DNA from: Nocardioides ferulae
GTDB taxonomy: Bacteria > Actinomycetota > Actinomycetes > Propionibacteriales > Nocardioidaceae
Assembly (NCBI RefSeq): GCF_003660455.1
Contig: NZ_QZVR01000011.1
Coordinates: 1 to 64,000, forward strand
Reading direction: 5' to 3'
Length of the DNA: 64,000 bases
Shown here: piece after piece, positions 53,722 through 61,856 of the stretch
Layout of the letters: the number at the start of each line of letters is the position of its first letter
Position numbering within the stretch: position 1 is the stretch's first letter
Made by a program: the position numbers and the translations under genes
The notes under the pieces: model-generated
The model's input: the letters and a program-made list of their open reading frames with translations, nothing else
Databases searched by the model: none
What the model was told of the DNA's origin: nothing

Positions 53722-55250
53722 AGCCGGTCGTCCTCGAGCGGTGCCTCGGAGTCGAGGATCTTGTCGACGTCGGCCAGGTCGGGCATGGTCATGCCCTTCC
53801 GCCCGTGGCGGACCAGCAGGTAGGTCAGGTAGACGGCGCCGATCGCGAACATGACCAGGGCGTAGAGGATCGGCTCCGAGAACGACTCGTCACGGAAGAT
53901 CGCGAGCTCGTAGAGCAGCCACACGGACGCGAGCACGATGATCGGGGTCTCCCACCTGCCGAGCGAGAACCCCTGGCTGGGCGGCAGGGTCCGCCGCTTC
54001 AGCACGTACATCAACACGGTGCCGGCGTAGATGAGGGCGGGCAGCAGGGTGCCGGCGGAGAACAGGGAGAAGAGCGCGTCCTCGGACATGGAGAAGATCG
54101 CCAGGATCGCCTGCGCCACCACGAGCATGAACAGCGAGGCCCCGAGCGGGGTGCCGCGGCTGTGGCTGATCTTGTGCAGGGCCTGCCAGCCCGGGAACCG
54201 CTCGTCGCGCGACATGGCCCACACCAGTCGGGTGCCGCTGAGCGTGATCACCAGGCCGCAGGAGAAGATCGAGATCACGACGAGCACGAGCAGGAAGTTG
54301 CCGACCACGGGGCCGAGCACGTCGGTGATGACGGTGGCGATGGGGGTGGCGGACTTGGCGAGCTCGGCGGTGTCGCCGGCCAGCGCGGTGACCGCGATGA
54401 GGAACAGCATGCCGAGCACGCCCAGCGAGAGGACGGCCTGGGCCATCGCCTTGGGAATCACCCGCTCGGGGTTCTTGGTCTCCTCGGCGAGGTTGGCCGC
54501 CGACTCGAAGCCGACGATCGTGAACGCGCCGAGCAGGAACGCCAGCGGGAACGGGCCGGCGTGGTCGAGGTCGCCGAAGTCCCAGTAGCCCTCGGAGGCG
54601 ACCGGTGCGGTCTCGAAGAGGTTGCCGAAGTCGAGCAGACCGCTGGCCGCGCCGACGACGAACAGCAGGACGGTCAGGCCGATCATGCCGATGATCTGGA
54701 TGGTGACCGCGACCTGGTTGACCTTGTTGGTCATCCGGGTCGACCAGGCGACCAGGATCGCCTGGACCAGGACCACGACGGCGGTGATCGCCCACGCGTT
54801 CTGCAGCGTGTAGGTGTAGCCGAACAGCTCCGGGAGGATCGTGGCGGCGATGGTGTAGTCGACCGCGACCACGACGACGCCGAGGAACGTGAAGGAGATC
54901 CAGCCCATCACCCAGCCGGCGATCGGGTTCGCGATACGGGAGACCCACTGGTAGGCGTAGCCGCTGATCGGGATGCGGGCGGCCAGGGCGCCGAAGATCA
55001 GCGCCACGGCCAGCTGGCCCGTGACCGCGATCGGCCAGGCCCAGATGCCGCGCGGACCCGAGCTGTTCAGGACGGCCCCGTAGGTGGTGAAGATGCCGGT
55101 GGCGATCGAGACGAAGCCGAAGGCCACCGCGAACGAGGCGTACCAGCCCAGCTCCCGGGCCATCCTGTCCTGCCGGTAATTCTCGGTCAGCCCGGAGCCG
55201 GCGTCGCCGCTGGCGGCACCCGTGGGTCGGTCACTGCGCGGAGCGGTCAC
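53718..55250 (-). CDS. APC-family permease
   Basis: The 510-aa polytopic protein has about 12-14 hydrophobic segments. Conserved APC features are YAYQWVSRIANPIAGWVMGW, the helix with FTIVGFESAANLAEETKNP, and SGTRLVWAMSRDERFPGW. It is placed in the amino-acid/polyamine/choline family, near ethanolamine- and choline-type permeases by feel only. The start at GTG 55250 follows GGAGGA. It is the first gene of the operon with kinase and GlpA/GlpB-like enzymes, which is odd because amino-acid-type permeases rarely accompany FGGY kinases. It is divergent from a GntR regulator with operators between. Confidence 0.88.
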   Translation of the reverse strand: MTAPRSDRPTGAASGDAGSGLTENYRQDRMARELGWYASFAVAFGFVSIATGIFTTYGAVLNSSGPRGIWAWPIAVTGQLAVALIFGALAARIPISGYAYQWVSRIANPIAGWVMGWISFTFLGVVVVAVDYTIAATILPELFGYTYTLQNAWAITAVVVLVQAILVAWSTRMTNKVNQVAVTIQIIGMIGLTVLLFVVGAASGLLDFGNLFETAPVASEGYWDFGDLDHAGPFPLAFLLGAFTIVGFESAANLAEETKNPERVIPKAMAQAVLSLGVLGMLFLIAVTALAGDTAELAKSATPIATVITDVLGPVVGNFLLVLVVISIFSCGLVITLSGTRLVWAMSRDERFPGWQALHKISHSRGTPLGASLFMLVVAQAILAIFSMSEDALFSLFSAGTLLPALIYAGTVLMYVLKRRTLPPSQGFSLGRWETPIIVLASVWLLYELAIFRDESFSEPILYALVMFAIGAVYLTYLLVRHGRKGMTMPDLADVDKILDSEAPLEDDRL

Positions 55251-55289
55251 TGCTCCTCCGTCCTTCGGTGATGATGGTCCCCTCCGGTA

Positions 55290-55316
55290 TGGTCTATACC
55301 GTTTGGTCCGTACCAA
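55290..55316. promoter_or_regulatory. GntR operator candidates on the permease side
   Basis: TGGTCTATACC (55290-55300) is the reverse complement of the core of the site at 55389. Beside it TTGGTCCGTACCAA (55303-55316) has matching TTGGT/ACCAA arms. They lie 40-66 bp upstream of the permease start and would block its promoter. Confidence 0.65.
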
Positions 55317-55388
55317 CCTGAGGCCTCGACCGGCCCTTGTCAACGGGTTCGGCGAAATTCGGAGCCGGGAAGGACGAGACGGCGGCGA

Positions 55389-55422
55389 TTGGTATAGACC
55401 AAGTGGCTCTTCCGCGTATCGT
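55389..55422. promoter_or_regulatory. GntR operator and leaderless gntR promoter
   Basis: TTGGTATAGACCAA (55389-55402) is a palindrome of the type bound by GntR/HutC regulators such as DasR (known consensus resembles TGGTCTAGACCA). TATCGT (55417-55422) is a TANNNT -10, and GTG starts at 55429. The operator overlaps the expected -35, so autorepression is likely. Confidence 0.65.
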
Positions 55423-55428
55423 GGAGTC

Positions 55429-56166
55429 GTGTCCGCCCAGCACCTGCGCCAGAGCACGCCGCGCTACGTCGGCATCGCCACCGAGCTGCGCGAGCGGATC
55501 CTCGACCAGCAGCTGGCACCGCACACGCTGATGCCCTCCGAGCGGGAGCTCAGCGAGCAGTTCGCGGTCAGCCGGATGACGGCCCGCCAGGCGCTCACGC
55601 TGCTGGAGAGCGAGGGGCACGTCTACCGGCGGCCACCGCGCGGCACCTTCGTGGCCGAGCCGCGGGTCCGCTTCCAGATCGGCAGCTTCTCCGAGGAGGC
55701 GAACCGACTCGGCCGTGACGCCTCGGCCCAGCTGCTGTGGGCCAAGGCCCTGGTGGGGCCGGGGAACGGCGCGACCGCGGCCCGGGCCGCGCTCGGCCTG
55801 GCGGCCGACGACGTGATCCACGCGTTCCGTCGGCTGCGGCTGATGGAGGGCGAGCCGCTGGCGATCGAGACGACCTACTTCCCGGCGTCGCTGACGCCGG
55901 GCATCCTCGACGTCGAGGTGCACGGCTCGCTGTGGCAGCTGCTGCGGGGGCGCTACGACCTGCGTCTCGAGCGGTCGAAGGCGGTGCTCGAGTCGATCGT
56001 GCTCGACGAGGGGGCCTGCGAACGGCTCGCGGTGCGGGCGGCGTCCAACGGCATCCTGCTGACCCGGACCACCGTCGACGACCAGGGACGCTGCGTGGAG
56101 TACGCGCGCGACGTCTACCGCGCCGACCGTGCGGCGTTCGAGGTGACCGCCTCGGTCGCTCGATGA
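55429..56166 (+). CDS. GntR-family (HutC subgroup) transcriptional regulator
   Basis: The 245-aa regulator has an N-terminal winged helix: IATELRERILDQQLAPHTLM, SERELSEQFAVSRMTARQAL and GHVYRRPPRGTFVAEP. A UTRA ligand-binding domain (about residues 90-240) has FRRLRLMEGEPLAIETTYFP, LERSKAVLESIVL and DDQGRCVEYARDVYRADRA. The HutC/UTRA type usually binds a phosphorylated sugar or amino-sugar/amine. It sits divergent to the APC-FGGY-Glp-like operon with three operator-like palindromes and is its probable repressor. It overlaps a HAD gene by ATGA. Confidence 0.9.
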   Translation: MSAQHLRQSTPRYVGIATELRERILDQQLAPHTLMPSERELSEQFAVSRMTARQALTLLESEGHVYRRPPRGTFVAEPRVRFQIGSFSEEANRLGRDASAQLLWAKALVGPGNGATAARAALGLAADDVIHAFRRLRLMEGEPLAIETTYFPASLTPGILDVEVHGSLWQLLRGRYDLRLERSKAVLESIVLDEGACERLAVRAASNGILLTRTTVDDQGRCVEYARDVYRADRAAFEVTASVAR

Positions 56167-56852
56167 GCCGCGGCGCCGTCGTCTTCGACCTCGACGGAGT
56201 GCTCACCCGCCGCGACACGTTCGCGACGTTGGTGCGCCGCCGGCTGGTCCACCACCCGTGGCGTCTCGCCCTCGCGCTGCCGGCGCTGCCGCTGATGGCA
56301 CTCACCGGCACCCGGCCCCGGTGGCGGGCGCCGGTGACCCGCTACCTGGTCCGGGTCGCGCTGCTCGGTCGCGACCCGGACCGAGTCCGGCAGGAGGCCC
56401 GCGCGCTGGCCCAGGAGTTCGCCCGCACTCCCACCTGGCTGTGTCCGGCCGGGCTGGACGCCGCGCGGCGCCACGTCGCGGCCGGTGACCGCGTCGTGGT
56501 GGTCACGGCGACCGAGCAGACGCTGGCCCGGACCCTGCTGGTGGAGGTGGGCCTCGGCGAGGTCGAGCTGCTCGCCTCCGGGCTGGCTCCGGCGCCCGGC
56601 GGCAGCCGGATGCGCCCGCACAACTTCGGCCACCACAAGGTGCGGGCCCTGCGCGAGTGCGGGCTGCCCCGGCCGTGGACGGTGATGTACACCGACTCCT
56701 GGTCGGACAGCCCTGTGCTCGCCGAGGTCGAGCGCATCGTCCTGGTCGACCCCACGTCGACGCTGCTGGCGCGGGCCCGCCGGACCTGGCCGGGGCGGGT
56801 CGAGGTGATCGGCGCCACGCCGACATCGGGCGGAACGGCCGCTGCCCAGTGA
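56163..56852 (+). CDS. HAD-superfamily phosphatase
   Basis: The 229-aa HAD-IB-like hydrolase has the nucleophile Asp and general acid in VFDLDGVLTRRD, motif II VVVVTATEQ, Lys-bearing NFGHHKVRALR, and motif IV YTDSWSDSPVL. Translation is coupled to gntR (ATGA overlap), so it may dephosphorylate an intermediate related to the operon. The C-terminus (PTSGGTAAAQ) is Ala/Gly-rich. Confidence 0.85.
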   Translation: MSRGAVVFDLDGVLTRRDTFATLVRRRLVHHPWRLALALPALPLMALTGTRPRWRAPVTRYLVRVALLGRDPDRVRQEARALAQEFARTPTWLCPAGLDAARRHVAAGDRVVVVTATEQTLARTLLVEVGLGEVELLASGLAPAPGGSRMRPHNFGHHKVRALRECGLPRPWTVMYTDSWSDSPVLAEVERIVLVDPTSTLLARARRTWPGRVEVIGATPTSGGTAAAQ

Positions 56853-56960
56853 CCTCGGGACCCATTGACCCCCAGGTCGGGACCTTCGGCCAAGGGATTG
56901 TGGCCGCCCGAGGAGAAGACTGGGGGTCGAAAGAGCAAGCACACTGCTGGAAGGCACATC

Positions 56961-57197
56961 ATGTCGCTCGTCCAAATGACCCGAGTCGCACCCCGGAACC
57001 TGCGGGACTCGGTCTACACCGCCGTTCACGAAGGGGCCTGGTCGGTCAGCGACGTCGTCGCCACCGTGACCTCCGAGATGGACGCCGCACGCTGCGACGT
57101 CGTCGCGGTGCTGTGGGACCTCGCGGCAGAGGGTGTGCTCTCCTACGACACGATCGCCTGCCACTTCCGCCCGGCAGTGCCCGCGCTCGTCCACTGA
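56961..57197 (+). CDS. Small hypothetical protein, 78 aa
   Basis: ATG 56961 follows GGAAGG. The protein reads RNLRDSVYTAVHEGAWSVSD, then TSEMDAARCDVVAVLWDLAA and LSYDTIACHFRPAVP. The arrangement resembles a short helical domain, possibly a winged-helix-like fold (EGVLSYD as a wing), but I do not recognise the family. It is monocistronic, between the HAD and cyclase genes. Confidence 0.65.
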   Translation: MSLVQMTRVAPRNLRDSVYTAVHEGAWSVSDVVATVTSEMDAARCDVVAVLWDLAAEGVLSYDTIACHFRPAVPALVH

Positions 57198-57336
57198 CCC
57201 GGACCCTCCCGCTCGCCTAGCCTCCGCCGCCGGTCTCTCCGGCCGCGAGGCGTGCACCCGCACGCCGGTGTCGGTACCGTCCCCCCACCGGGGACCGCCG
57301 CTGGCCCACGGGTGACGCGCCGGAGGTGGGCTCGAG

Positions 57337-58881
57337 ATGAGCAGGGGGCACCGCTCGGCACCGTTCGGCGCCCGGGTGCTCGGCCCCCGCGACCAGTCCG
57401 TCTTCAGGCTGCGGCTGCGCGTCCAGCTGCTGCTCACCGTGCTGCTGGTCGGCACCAACGTCATCGCGGCCGGAGTGGTGTTCCTCATCGCCAGCTTCGT
57501 GGTGCCCTCGCCGTCGCCGACGGGGGCCACCCGGCTGGCGCTGGCGATCGCGGTGCCGACCTATGTCGGTGTTGCCGTGCTCGTCGGCGTCACCGTCGGC
57601 ACCCGGCTGAGCCTGCGCGCGCTCGGCTGGGCGACCCAGGGAGACCGGCCCCACCAGCGCGAACGGCTGGCGGCGCTGCGGGTGCCGCAGCGGCTGACCG
57701 TCATGCAGGCCACGCTGTGGCTCGCCGCGACCGTCCTGTTCACCACGCTCTCGCTCGTGCTCCAGCCCGAGCGTGCGCTGAGCACGGGCCTCGCCGTCGG
57801 CATCGCCGGCCTCGTGGCCTGCGGCATCGCCTTCCTGCTCACCGACTTCGTGATGCGGCCGGTCTCCGCGCAGGCCCTCGACGGGCTGCCGTACGACGAT
57901 CGCCCGCGGGGCGCCGGGGTCGGCGGCCGGATGGTGCTCTTCTGGTGCCTGGGCACCGGCGCCCCCGTGGTCGGGATGGTCGTGGCCTCGATCGTCGCCG
58001 CCGCCGGTGACGACGACTCCCGCTCCCGGCTGCCCTACACGGTGCTCGCGATCGGTGCCGTCGTGCTGGTCTTCGGTCTGCTGACCACCGTGCTCAACGC
58101 CCGTTCGGTCGTGGCCCCGGTCGTCTCGGTGCGCGACGCGTTGCTCGACGTCGAGCGCGGTGACCTCGACCGCGAGGTGGTGGTCTTCGACGGCACCGAG
58201 CTCGGGTCGCTGCAGGCCGGCTTCAATGCGATGGTCTCCGGCCTGCGGGAGCGTGAGCACCTGCGCGACCTGTTCGGGCGGCACGTCGGCCACGACGTCG
58301 CCCGCGCCGCCGCGGACGACGGCGTCGCGCTGGGTGGCGAGGTGCGGGTCGTCTCGGTGCTCTTCGTCGACCTGGTCGGGTCCACGTCGTACGCCGCCGA
58401 GCACGACCCCGCGGAGGTCGTCGACACCCTCAACCGGTTCTTCGGGGTGGTCGTCGAGGAGGTCGACCGGCAGCGCGGCCTGGTCAACAAGTTCATCGGC
58501 GACGCGGTGCTCGCGGTCTTCGGGGCACCGGTCGACCACCCCGATCATGCCGCCGCTGCGCTCGCCGCCGCGCGCACGATGGCCGACCGGCTGGCCGCCG
58601 AGGTGCCCGAGATCGGCGTCGGCATCGGCGTCGCGACCGGCGAGGCTGTGGCCGGCAACGTCGGCAGCGCCAGTCGACTGGAGTACACCGTGATCGGCGA
58701 CGCGGTGAACAGCGCGGCGCGGCTGACCGACCTCGCCAAGCAGGTGCCCGGGCAGGTGCTGGTCGCCGCGCAGACCGTCGAGGCGGCGCATCCCGACGAG
58801 ACCGCGCACTGGCGCGCGCACGAGCCGGTGGTGCTGCGCGGCCGGACCTCCCCGACCGAGACCGCGATCCGCACCCCGTGA
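57337..58881 (+). CDS. Membrane adenylate/guanylate cyclase with HAMP domain
   Basis: The 514-aa protein has about six membrane segments (for example LLTVLLVGTNVIAAGVVFLI at about residue 33), a HAMP linker (about 245-300; DVERGDLDREVVVFDGTELG) and a class III cyclase domain (about 345-510). Metal-binding Asp residues are in LFVDLVGSTSY and GDAVLAVFGAP, and YTVIGDAVNSAARL follows. This is the Rv1625c/Rv2435c-like actinobacterial layout. It likely makes cAMP at the membrane. A CGGAGG ribosome site lies upstream of ATG. A dispersed repeat abuts the stop codon. Confidence 0.9.
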   Translation: MSRGHRSAPFGARVLGPRDQSVFRLRLRVQLLLTVLLVGTNVIAAGVVFLIASFVVPSPSPTGATRLALAIAVPTYVGVAVLVGVTVGTRLSLRALGWATQGDRPHQRERLAALRVPQRLTVMQATLWLAATVLFTTLSLVLQPERALSTGLAVGIAGLVACGIAFLLTDFVMRPVSAQALDGLPYDDRPRGAGVGGRMVLFWCLGTGAPVVGMVVASIVAAAGDDDSRSRLPYTVLAIGAVVLVFGLLTTVLNARSVVAPVVSVRDALLDVERGDLDREVVVFDGTELGSLQAGFNAMVSGLREREHLRDLFGRHVGHDVARAAADDGVALGGEVRVVSVLFVDLVGSTSYAAEHDPAEVVDTLNRFFGVVVEEVDRQRGLVNKFIGDAVLAVFGAPVDHPDHAAAALAAARTMADRLAAEVPEIGVGIGVATGEAVAGNVGSASRLEYTVIGDAVNSAARLTDLAKQVPGQVLVAAQTVEAAHPDETAHWRAHEPVVLRGRTSPTETAIRTP

Positions 58882-58883
58882 AA

Positions 58884-58937
58884 CGCCGAGGGGTCACAGA
58901 TTCCCGCGTTTTCGCGGCGTGTCGGTGAACGATCGAC
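58884..58937. repeat. Dispersed intergenic repeat, copy C (reverse orientation)
   Basis: On the minus strand it reads GTCGATCGTTCACCGACACG and continues GCCGCGAAAACGCGGGAATC, aligning with copies A and B. It occupies the convergent gap between the cyclase and the EamA gene. Confidence 0.65.
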
Positions 58938-58959
58938 CACTCGTCGACGCTCCGCCCGG

Positions 58960-59931
58960 TCAGCTGACGGTCGTCGCCGGTGGCGCGACCCCCGGCAGGT
59001 CGGAGAGGCCCGGGATCGGGTCGGCCGACGTGCCGGGTAGTCCGACGGGCAGCCGATCACGACCCTCGACCGCCTGGCCCCACCAGGTGCCCGCGACGAC
59101 GATCGCAGAGCCGAGCAGCACCAAGGAGGTCAACGTCTCCCCGCCGACCGCGGCGGCGCAGGCGACTGCCCACACCGGCTCGGTGCCGAGCAGCAGGCTG
59201 GCCCGCGAGGCCGAGGTCTGCTGCACCCCCCAGGTCTGGGCGAGGAACGCGAAGACGCTGCAGCCCAGGGCGAGGTGCAGCACGCAGGCCCAGGCCAGCG
59301 GCGAGCCGCCACCTCCGCCGGGGCCGGCGTCCCCGAGCGACGCGATGCCGAGCGGAGCGAAGACGAGGGTGCCGACGCCGAGCTGGACCGTGGTGAGCGA
59401 CAGCGGCCGGACGCTGTCCCGTGACGCGAGCCGGCCGACCAGGACCACGTGCCCGGCGCGCACCACGGCCGCTGACAGCACCAGCAGGTCGCCGGAGCGG
59501 GGGCCGGACCAGCCGTCGCCGCTCATCAACAGCGCCACCCCGACCACCGACACCCCGCAGGCGGCGTAGAAGGACGGGGGCAGCCGACGTCCCAGGACGA
59601 CCGCCTCCAGGCCCGGGGTCATCAGGATCGTGAGGCTGATCAGGACGCCGGCGCTCGCGGCCGTGGTGCCCGCCACGCCCCAGGTCTCCAGGGCCAGGAT
59701 CGCGGCTTGGGTGACGCCGAGCAGGACGCCGAGCCGCCACTCGGTGGCGGTGGGCCGGCCCCGGTGGGTGGTCCGGAGCAGCATCACGCAGGCGGCGAAC
59801 GCCAGGCCGTAGCGGCCGAGCAGCACCACCGGGACGGCGAGGTCCTCGGTGGCGACCTTCGCCGCCAGGTAGCTCGACCCCCAGACGGCGGCGACGCCGA
59901 GGAGGGTCAGGTCGACGGTGCGGGTGCTCAC
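58960..59931 (-). CDS. EamA/DMT-family transporter
   Basis: The protein has 323 aa from GTG 59931 (an ATG 33 nt further upstream is possible). Ten hydrophobic helices include TLLGVAAVWGSSYLAAK at the N-terminus, typical of RhaT/EamA permeases, and the repeated half begins near RAGHVVLVGRLASR. It probably exports a metabolite or amino acid. It is divergent from a LysR regulator that likely controls it. Confidence 0.87.
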   Translation of the reverse strand: MSTRTVDLTLLGVAAVWGSSYLAAKVATEDLAVPVVLLGRYGLAFAACVMLLRTTHRGRPTATEWRLGVLLGVTQAAILALETWGVAGTTAASAGVLISLTILMTPGLEAVVLGRRLPPSFYAACGVSVVGVALLMSGDGWSGPRSGDLLVLSAAVVRAGHVVLVGRLASRDSVRPLSLTTVQLGVGTLVFAPLGIASLGDAGPGGGGGSPLAWACVLHLALGCSVFAFLAQTWGVQQTSASRASLLLGTEPVWAVACAAAVGGETLTSLVLLGSAIVVAGTWWGQAVEGRDRLPVGLPGTSADPIPGLSDLPGVAPPATTVS

Positions 59932-59978
59932 GACGCACCAGCCTGGTCGCCCGGGACGGTTCAACCAAGGACCAGTCT

Positions 59979-60007
59979 CTGAAGAAACAATTCAGTATCG
60001 CTACATT
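59979..60007. promoter_or_regulatory. LysR-type operator and -10 box between EamA and lysR
   Basis: CTGAA-N7-TTCAG (59979-59995) is an inverted repeat in the divergent gap. TACATT (60002-60007) is a -10 placed 7 nt before GTG 60015, so the regulator mRNA is probably leaderless. The AT-rich patch stands out locally. Confidence 0.5.
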
Positions 60008-60014
60008 GAGTTGC

Positions 60015-60938
60015 GTGGACGAACGGCAGCTGCGCATCCTGCGCGAGCTCGAGGCGCTCGGCAGCCTGCGTGCGGTCGCCGAGGCGCTGCACGTGACGCC
60101 GTCCGCGGTGACCCAGCAACTGCAGGCGCTTCAGCGCGGCGTCGGCGTACCGCTCACCGAGCGTCGGGGCAGGACCTTGGGCCTGACCGAGGCCGGATCG
60201 GCGCTCGCGGCCGCCGCGGTCGACGTCCACGTCGCACTCGCCCGAGCTCGGGAGGTCGCCCGCGGGGCCACCGACCGGCCCCGCGGCGAGGTGTCGGTCT
60301 CCGGCTTCAACAGCATCGCCCTCACGCTCTTCCCCGCTCTGGTGCAGCGGTTCGGCCGCGGTGAGCCGGTGGCGGTGCGGCTCTTCGACGAGGACGTCGC
60401 GCAGGAGGCGTTCCCCCGGCTGGCGGGCCGCTACGACCTGGTGCTGGCGCACCGGCTCGACCACACCCCGGCCTGGCCGGGCACGGTGCGCGTCACTGCG
60501 CTGCTGCACGAGCCGCTGGACGTCGCGCTGCCTCCGGAGCATCCGTTGGCGGCGAAGCGGCGGCTGTCGCCCTCCGACGTCGCCGACCAGCCGTGGATCA
60601 GCACCCACGAGGGCTTCCCCGTCGTCGCCACGGTCGACGCGATCGCCGCCGCCGCCGGGCACCCGGTCGACATCGTGCACCGGGTCAACGAGTTCTCGGT
60701 CGCGGCCGAGCTGGTCCGCGCGGGCTGCGGGGTCGCGCTGGTCCCGCGCTGGACCGTGCCGCGCCCGCGTGGTGTGGTGCTGCGTCCCCTGGCGCGGATC
60801 CCCGCGCGCCGCCACGTCGACGTGCTGTGCCGGCCCGAGCAGCTCACCCGGGCAGCGGTCCGGGCCGTGCTCGCGCAGCTGCGGGTGCTCGCCGACGACC
60901 TGCGCGAGCGCTCCGAGGTGGGTGAGGCCGACGCCTGA
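60015..60938 (+). CDS. LysR-family transcriptional regulator
   Basis: The 307-aa regulator has a winged HTH at residues 1-60 (RILRELEALGSLRAVAEALH, VTPSAVTQQLQALQRGVGV, LTERRGRTLGLTEAG) and an effector domain from about 90 (GEVSVSGFNSIALTLFP and VAAELVRAGCGVALVP). It is divergent from an EamA exporter and likely activates it on binding the exported compound. A TTG at 60006 is an alternative start but overlaps the -10 box. Confidence 0.9.
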   Translation: MDERQLRILRELEALGSLRAVAEALHVTPSAVTQQLQALQRGVGVPLTERRGRTLGLTEAGSALAAAAVDVHVALARAREVARGATDRPRGEVSVSGFNSIALTLFPALVQRFGRGEPVAVRLFDEDVAQEAFPRLAGRYDLVLAHRLDHTPAWPGTVRVTALLHEPLDVALPPEHPLAAKRRLSPSDVADQPWISTHEGFPVVATVDAIAAAAGHPVDIVHRVNEFSVAAELVRAGCGVALVPRWTVPRPRGVVLRPLARIPARRHVDVLCRPEQLTRAAVRAVLAQLRVLADDLRERSEVGEADA

Positions 60939-60957
60939 TCCGTGCAGCCCCGACCGC

Positions 60958-61770
60958 TCAGGCCGAGGCGACCTCGGCGTCCATCTCCGCGAGGTAGTCG
61001 CGCTTGACCCGGCGCCACGCCTCGTCGGTCATCGTGCGCCGCCAGTACGGCGAGCAGGACATGTCGGCGCGCGCCACCCGGCGGTCGACCAGGAGGTGGC
61101 GGCGGATCGCGCGAACCTCGTCGGCCTCCCCGTGCACGAACACGTGCACCCGGCCCGGAGGGAACACCAGGCCGCGCAGCGCCTCCGCCAGCAGGTCGGC
61201 GTCGGCGTCGTCGCCGCGACGGTGCAGCCACGCCACGTCGAGCCGGCCCGGACTGGGCAACGGCACCTCGTGCTCGGGCCCGTCGCAGACCAGCCGGACC
61301 ACGGCCGGTGCCCCCTCGGGCAGCGCCTCCAGGGAGGCGGCGATCGCGGGCAGCGCGGACTCGTCGCCGACCAGCAGGTGCCAGTCGGCCTCGGGGTCGG
61401 GTCGGTAGCCGCTCGACGGCCCCTCGAGCACCAGCACGTCACCGGGCTTCGCGGCCGCCGCCCAGCGGCCCGCGACACCGTCGTCGCCGTGCACGACGAA
61501 GTCGAGGGTCAGCTCGCCGGCACCCTCGTCCCAGCGCCGCACCGTGTAGCGGCGGCGCGCCGGCCACTGCTCACGGGGGTGCTGCTCACGCACGGCGGCG
61601 GGCTCGAAGACCGGACCGTACGGCGCGCCGGCGGGCGCGAAGGCGAGGTTGACGTAGGCGTCGGTGCCGGTGGGCGTCGCGAACCCGTCGAGGCCGCTGC
61701 CGCCGAGCACCACCCGGACCAGCGCCGGGGTCAGCCGCTGCGTGCGCAGCACCGTGCCGTGCATCTCCAC
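60958..61770 (-). CDS. Siderophore-interacting protein (ferric reductase)
   Basis: The 270-aa NADPH/FAD-dependent ferri-siderophore reductase (ViuB/SIP type) shows the FAD motif RRRYTVRRWDEGAGELTLDF, HGDDGVAGRWAAAAKPGD and WHLLVGDESALPAIAASLEA, and the C-terminal SPYWRRTMTDEAW. It releases iron from imported siderophores in the cytoplasm. An iron-box palindrome lies 15 bp upstream of ATG with a GGAGGTGGAG ribosome site between, so it is expected to be repressed by a DtxR/IdeR-type regulator when iron is plentiful. Confidence 0.92.
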   Translation of the reverse strand: MEMHGTVLRTQRLTPALVRVVLGGSGLDGFATPTGTDAYVNLAFAPAGAPYGPVFEPAAVREQHPREQWPARRRYTVRRWDEGAGELTLDFVVHGDDGVAGRWAAAAKPGDVLVLEGPSSGYRPDPEADWHLLVGDESALPAIAASLEALPEGAPAVVRLVCDGPEHEVPLPSPGRLDVAWLHRRGDDADADLLAEALRGLVFPPGRVHVFVHGEADEVRAIRRHLLVDRRVARADMSCSPYWRRTMTDEAWRRVKRDYLAEMDAEVASA

Positions 61771-61784
61771 CTCCAGGCGTCTCG

Positions 61785-61802
61785 GGTTAGGTGCACCTAA
61801 CC
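61785..61802. promoter_or_regulatory. Iron box (DtxR/IdeR operator)
   Basis: GGTTAGGTGCACCTAACC is a perfect 18-bp palindrome matching the known iron-box consensus (TTAGGTTAGGCTAACCTAA). It lies in the promoter of the siderophore-interacting gene. Confidence 0.85.
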
Positions 61803-61844
61803 TAGCGGGCGGGTGTCGTCGGGACCGAACCGCGCACCCCCTCC

Positions 61845-61850
61845 TAGGCT
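61845..61850 (+). promoter_or_regulatory. -10 box TAGGCT, leaderless start for the DoxX-like gene
   Basis: TAGGCT ends 6 nt before ATG 61857. The iron box lies about 43 bp upstream of it, so control of this gene by iron is possible but not clear. Confidence 0.45.
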
Positions 61851-61856
61851 GCGCTC

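Noticed and set aside
55222..55428. N-terminal extension of the GntR regulator
   Set aside because: The extension would be translated through the operator and promoter region. A leaderless GTG at 55429 matches the family start.
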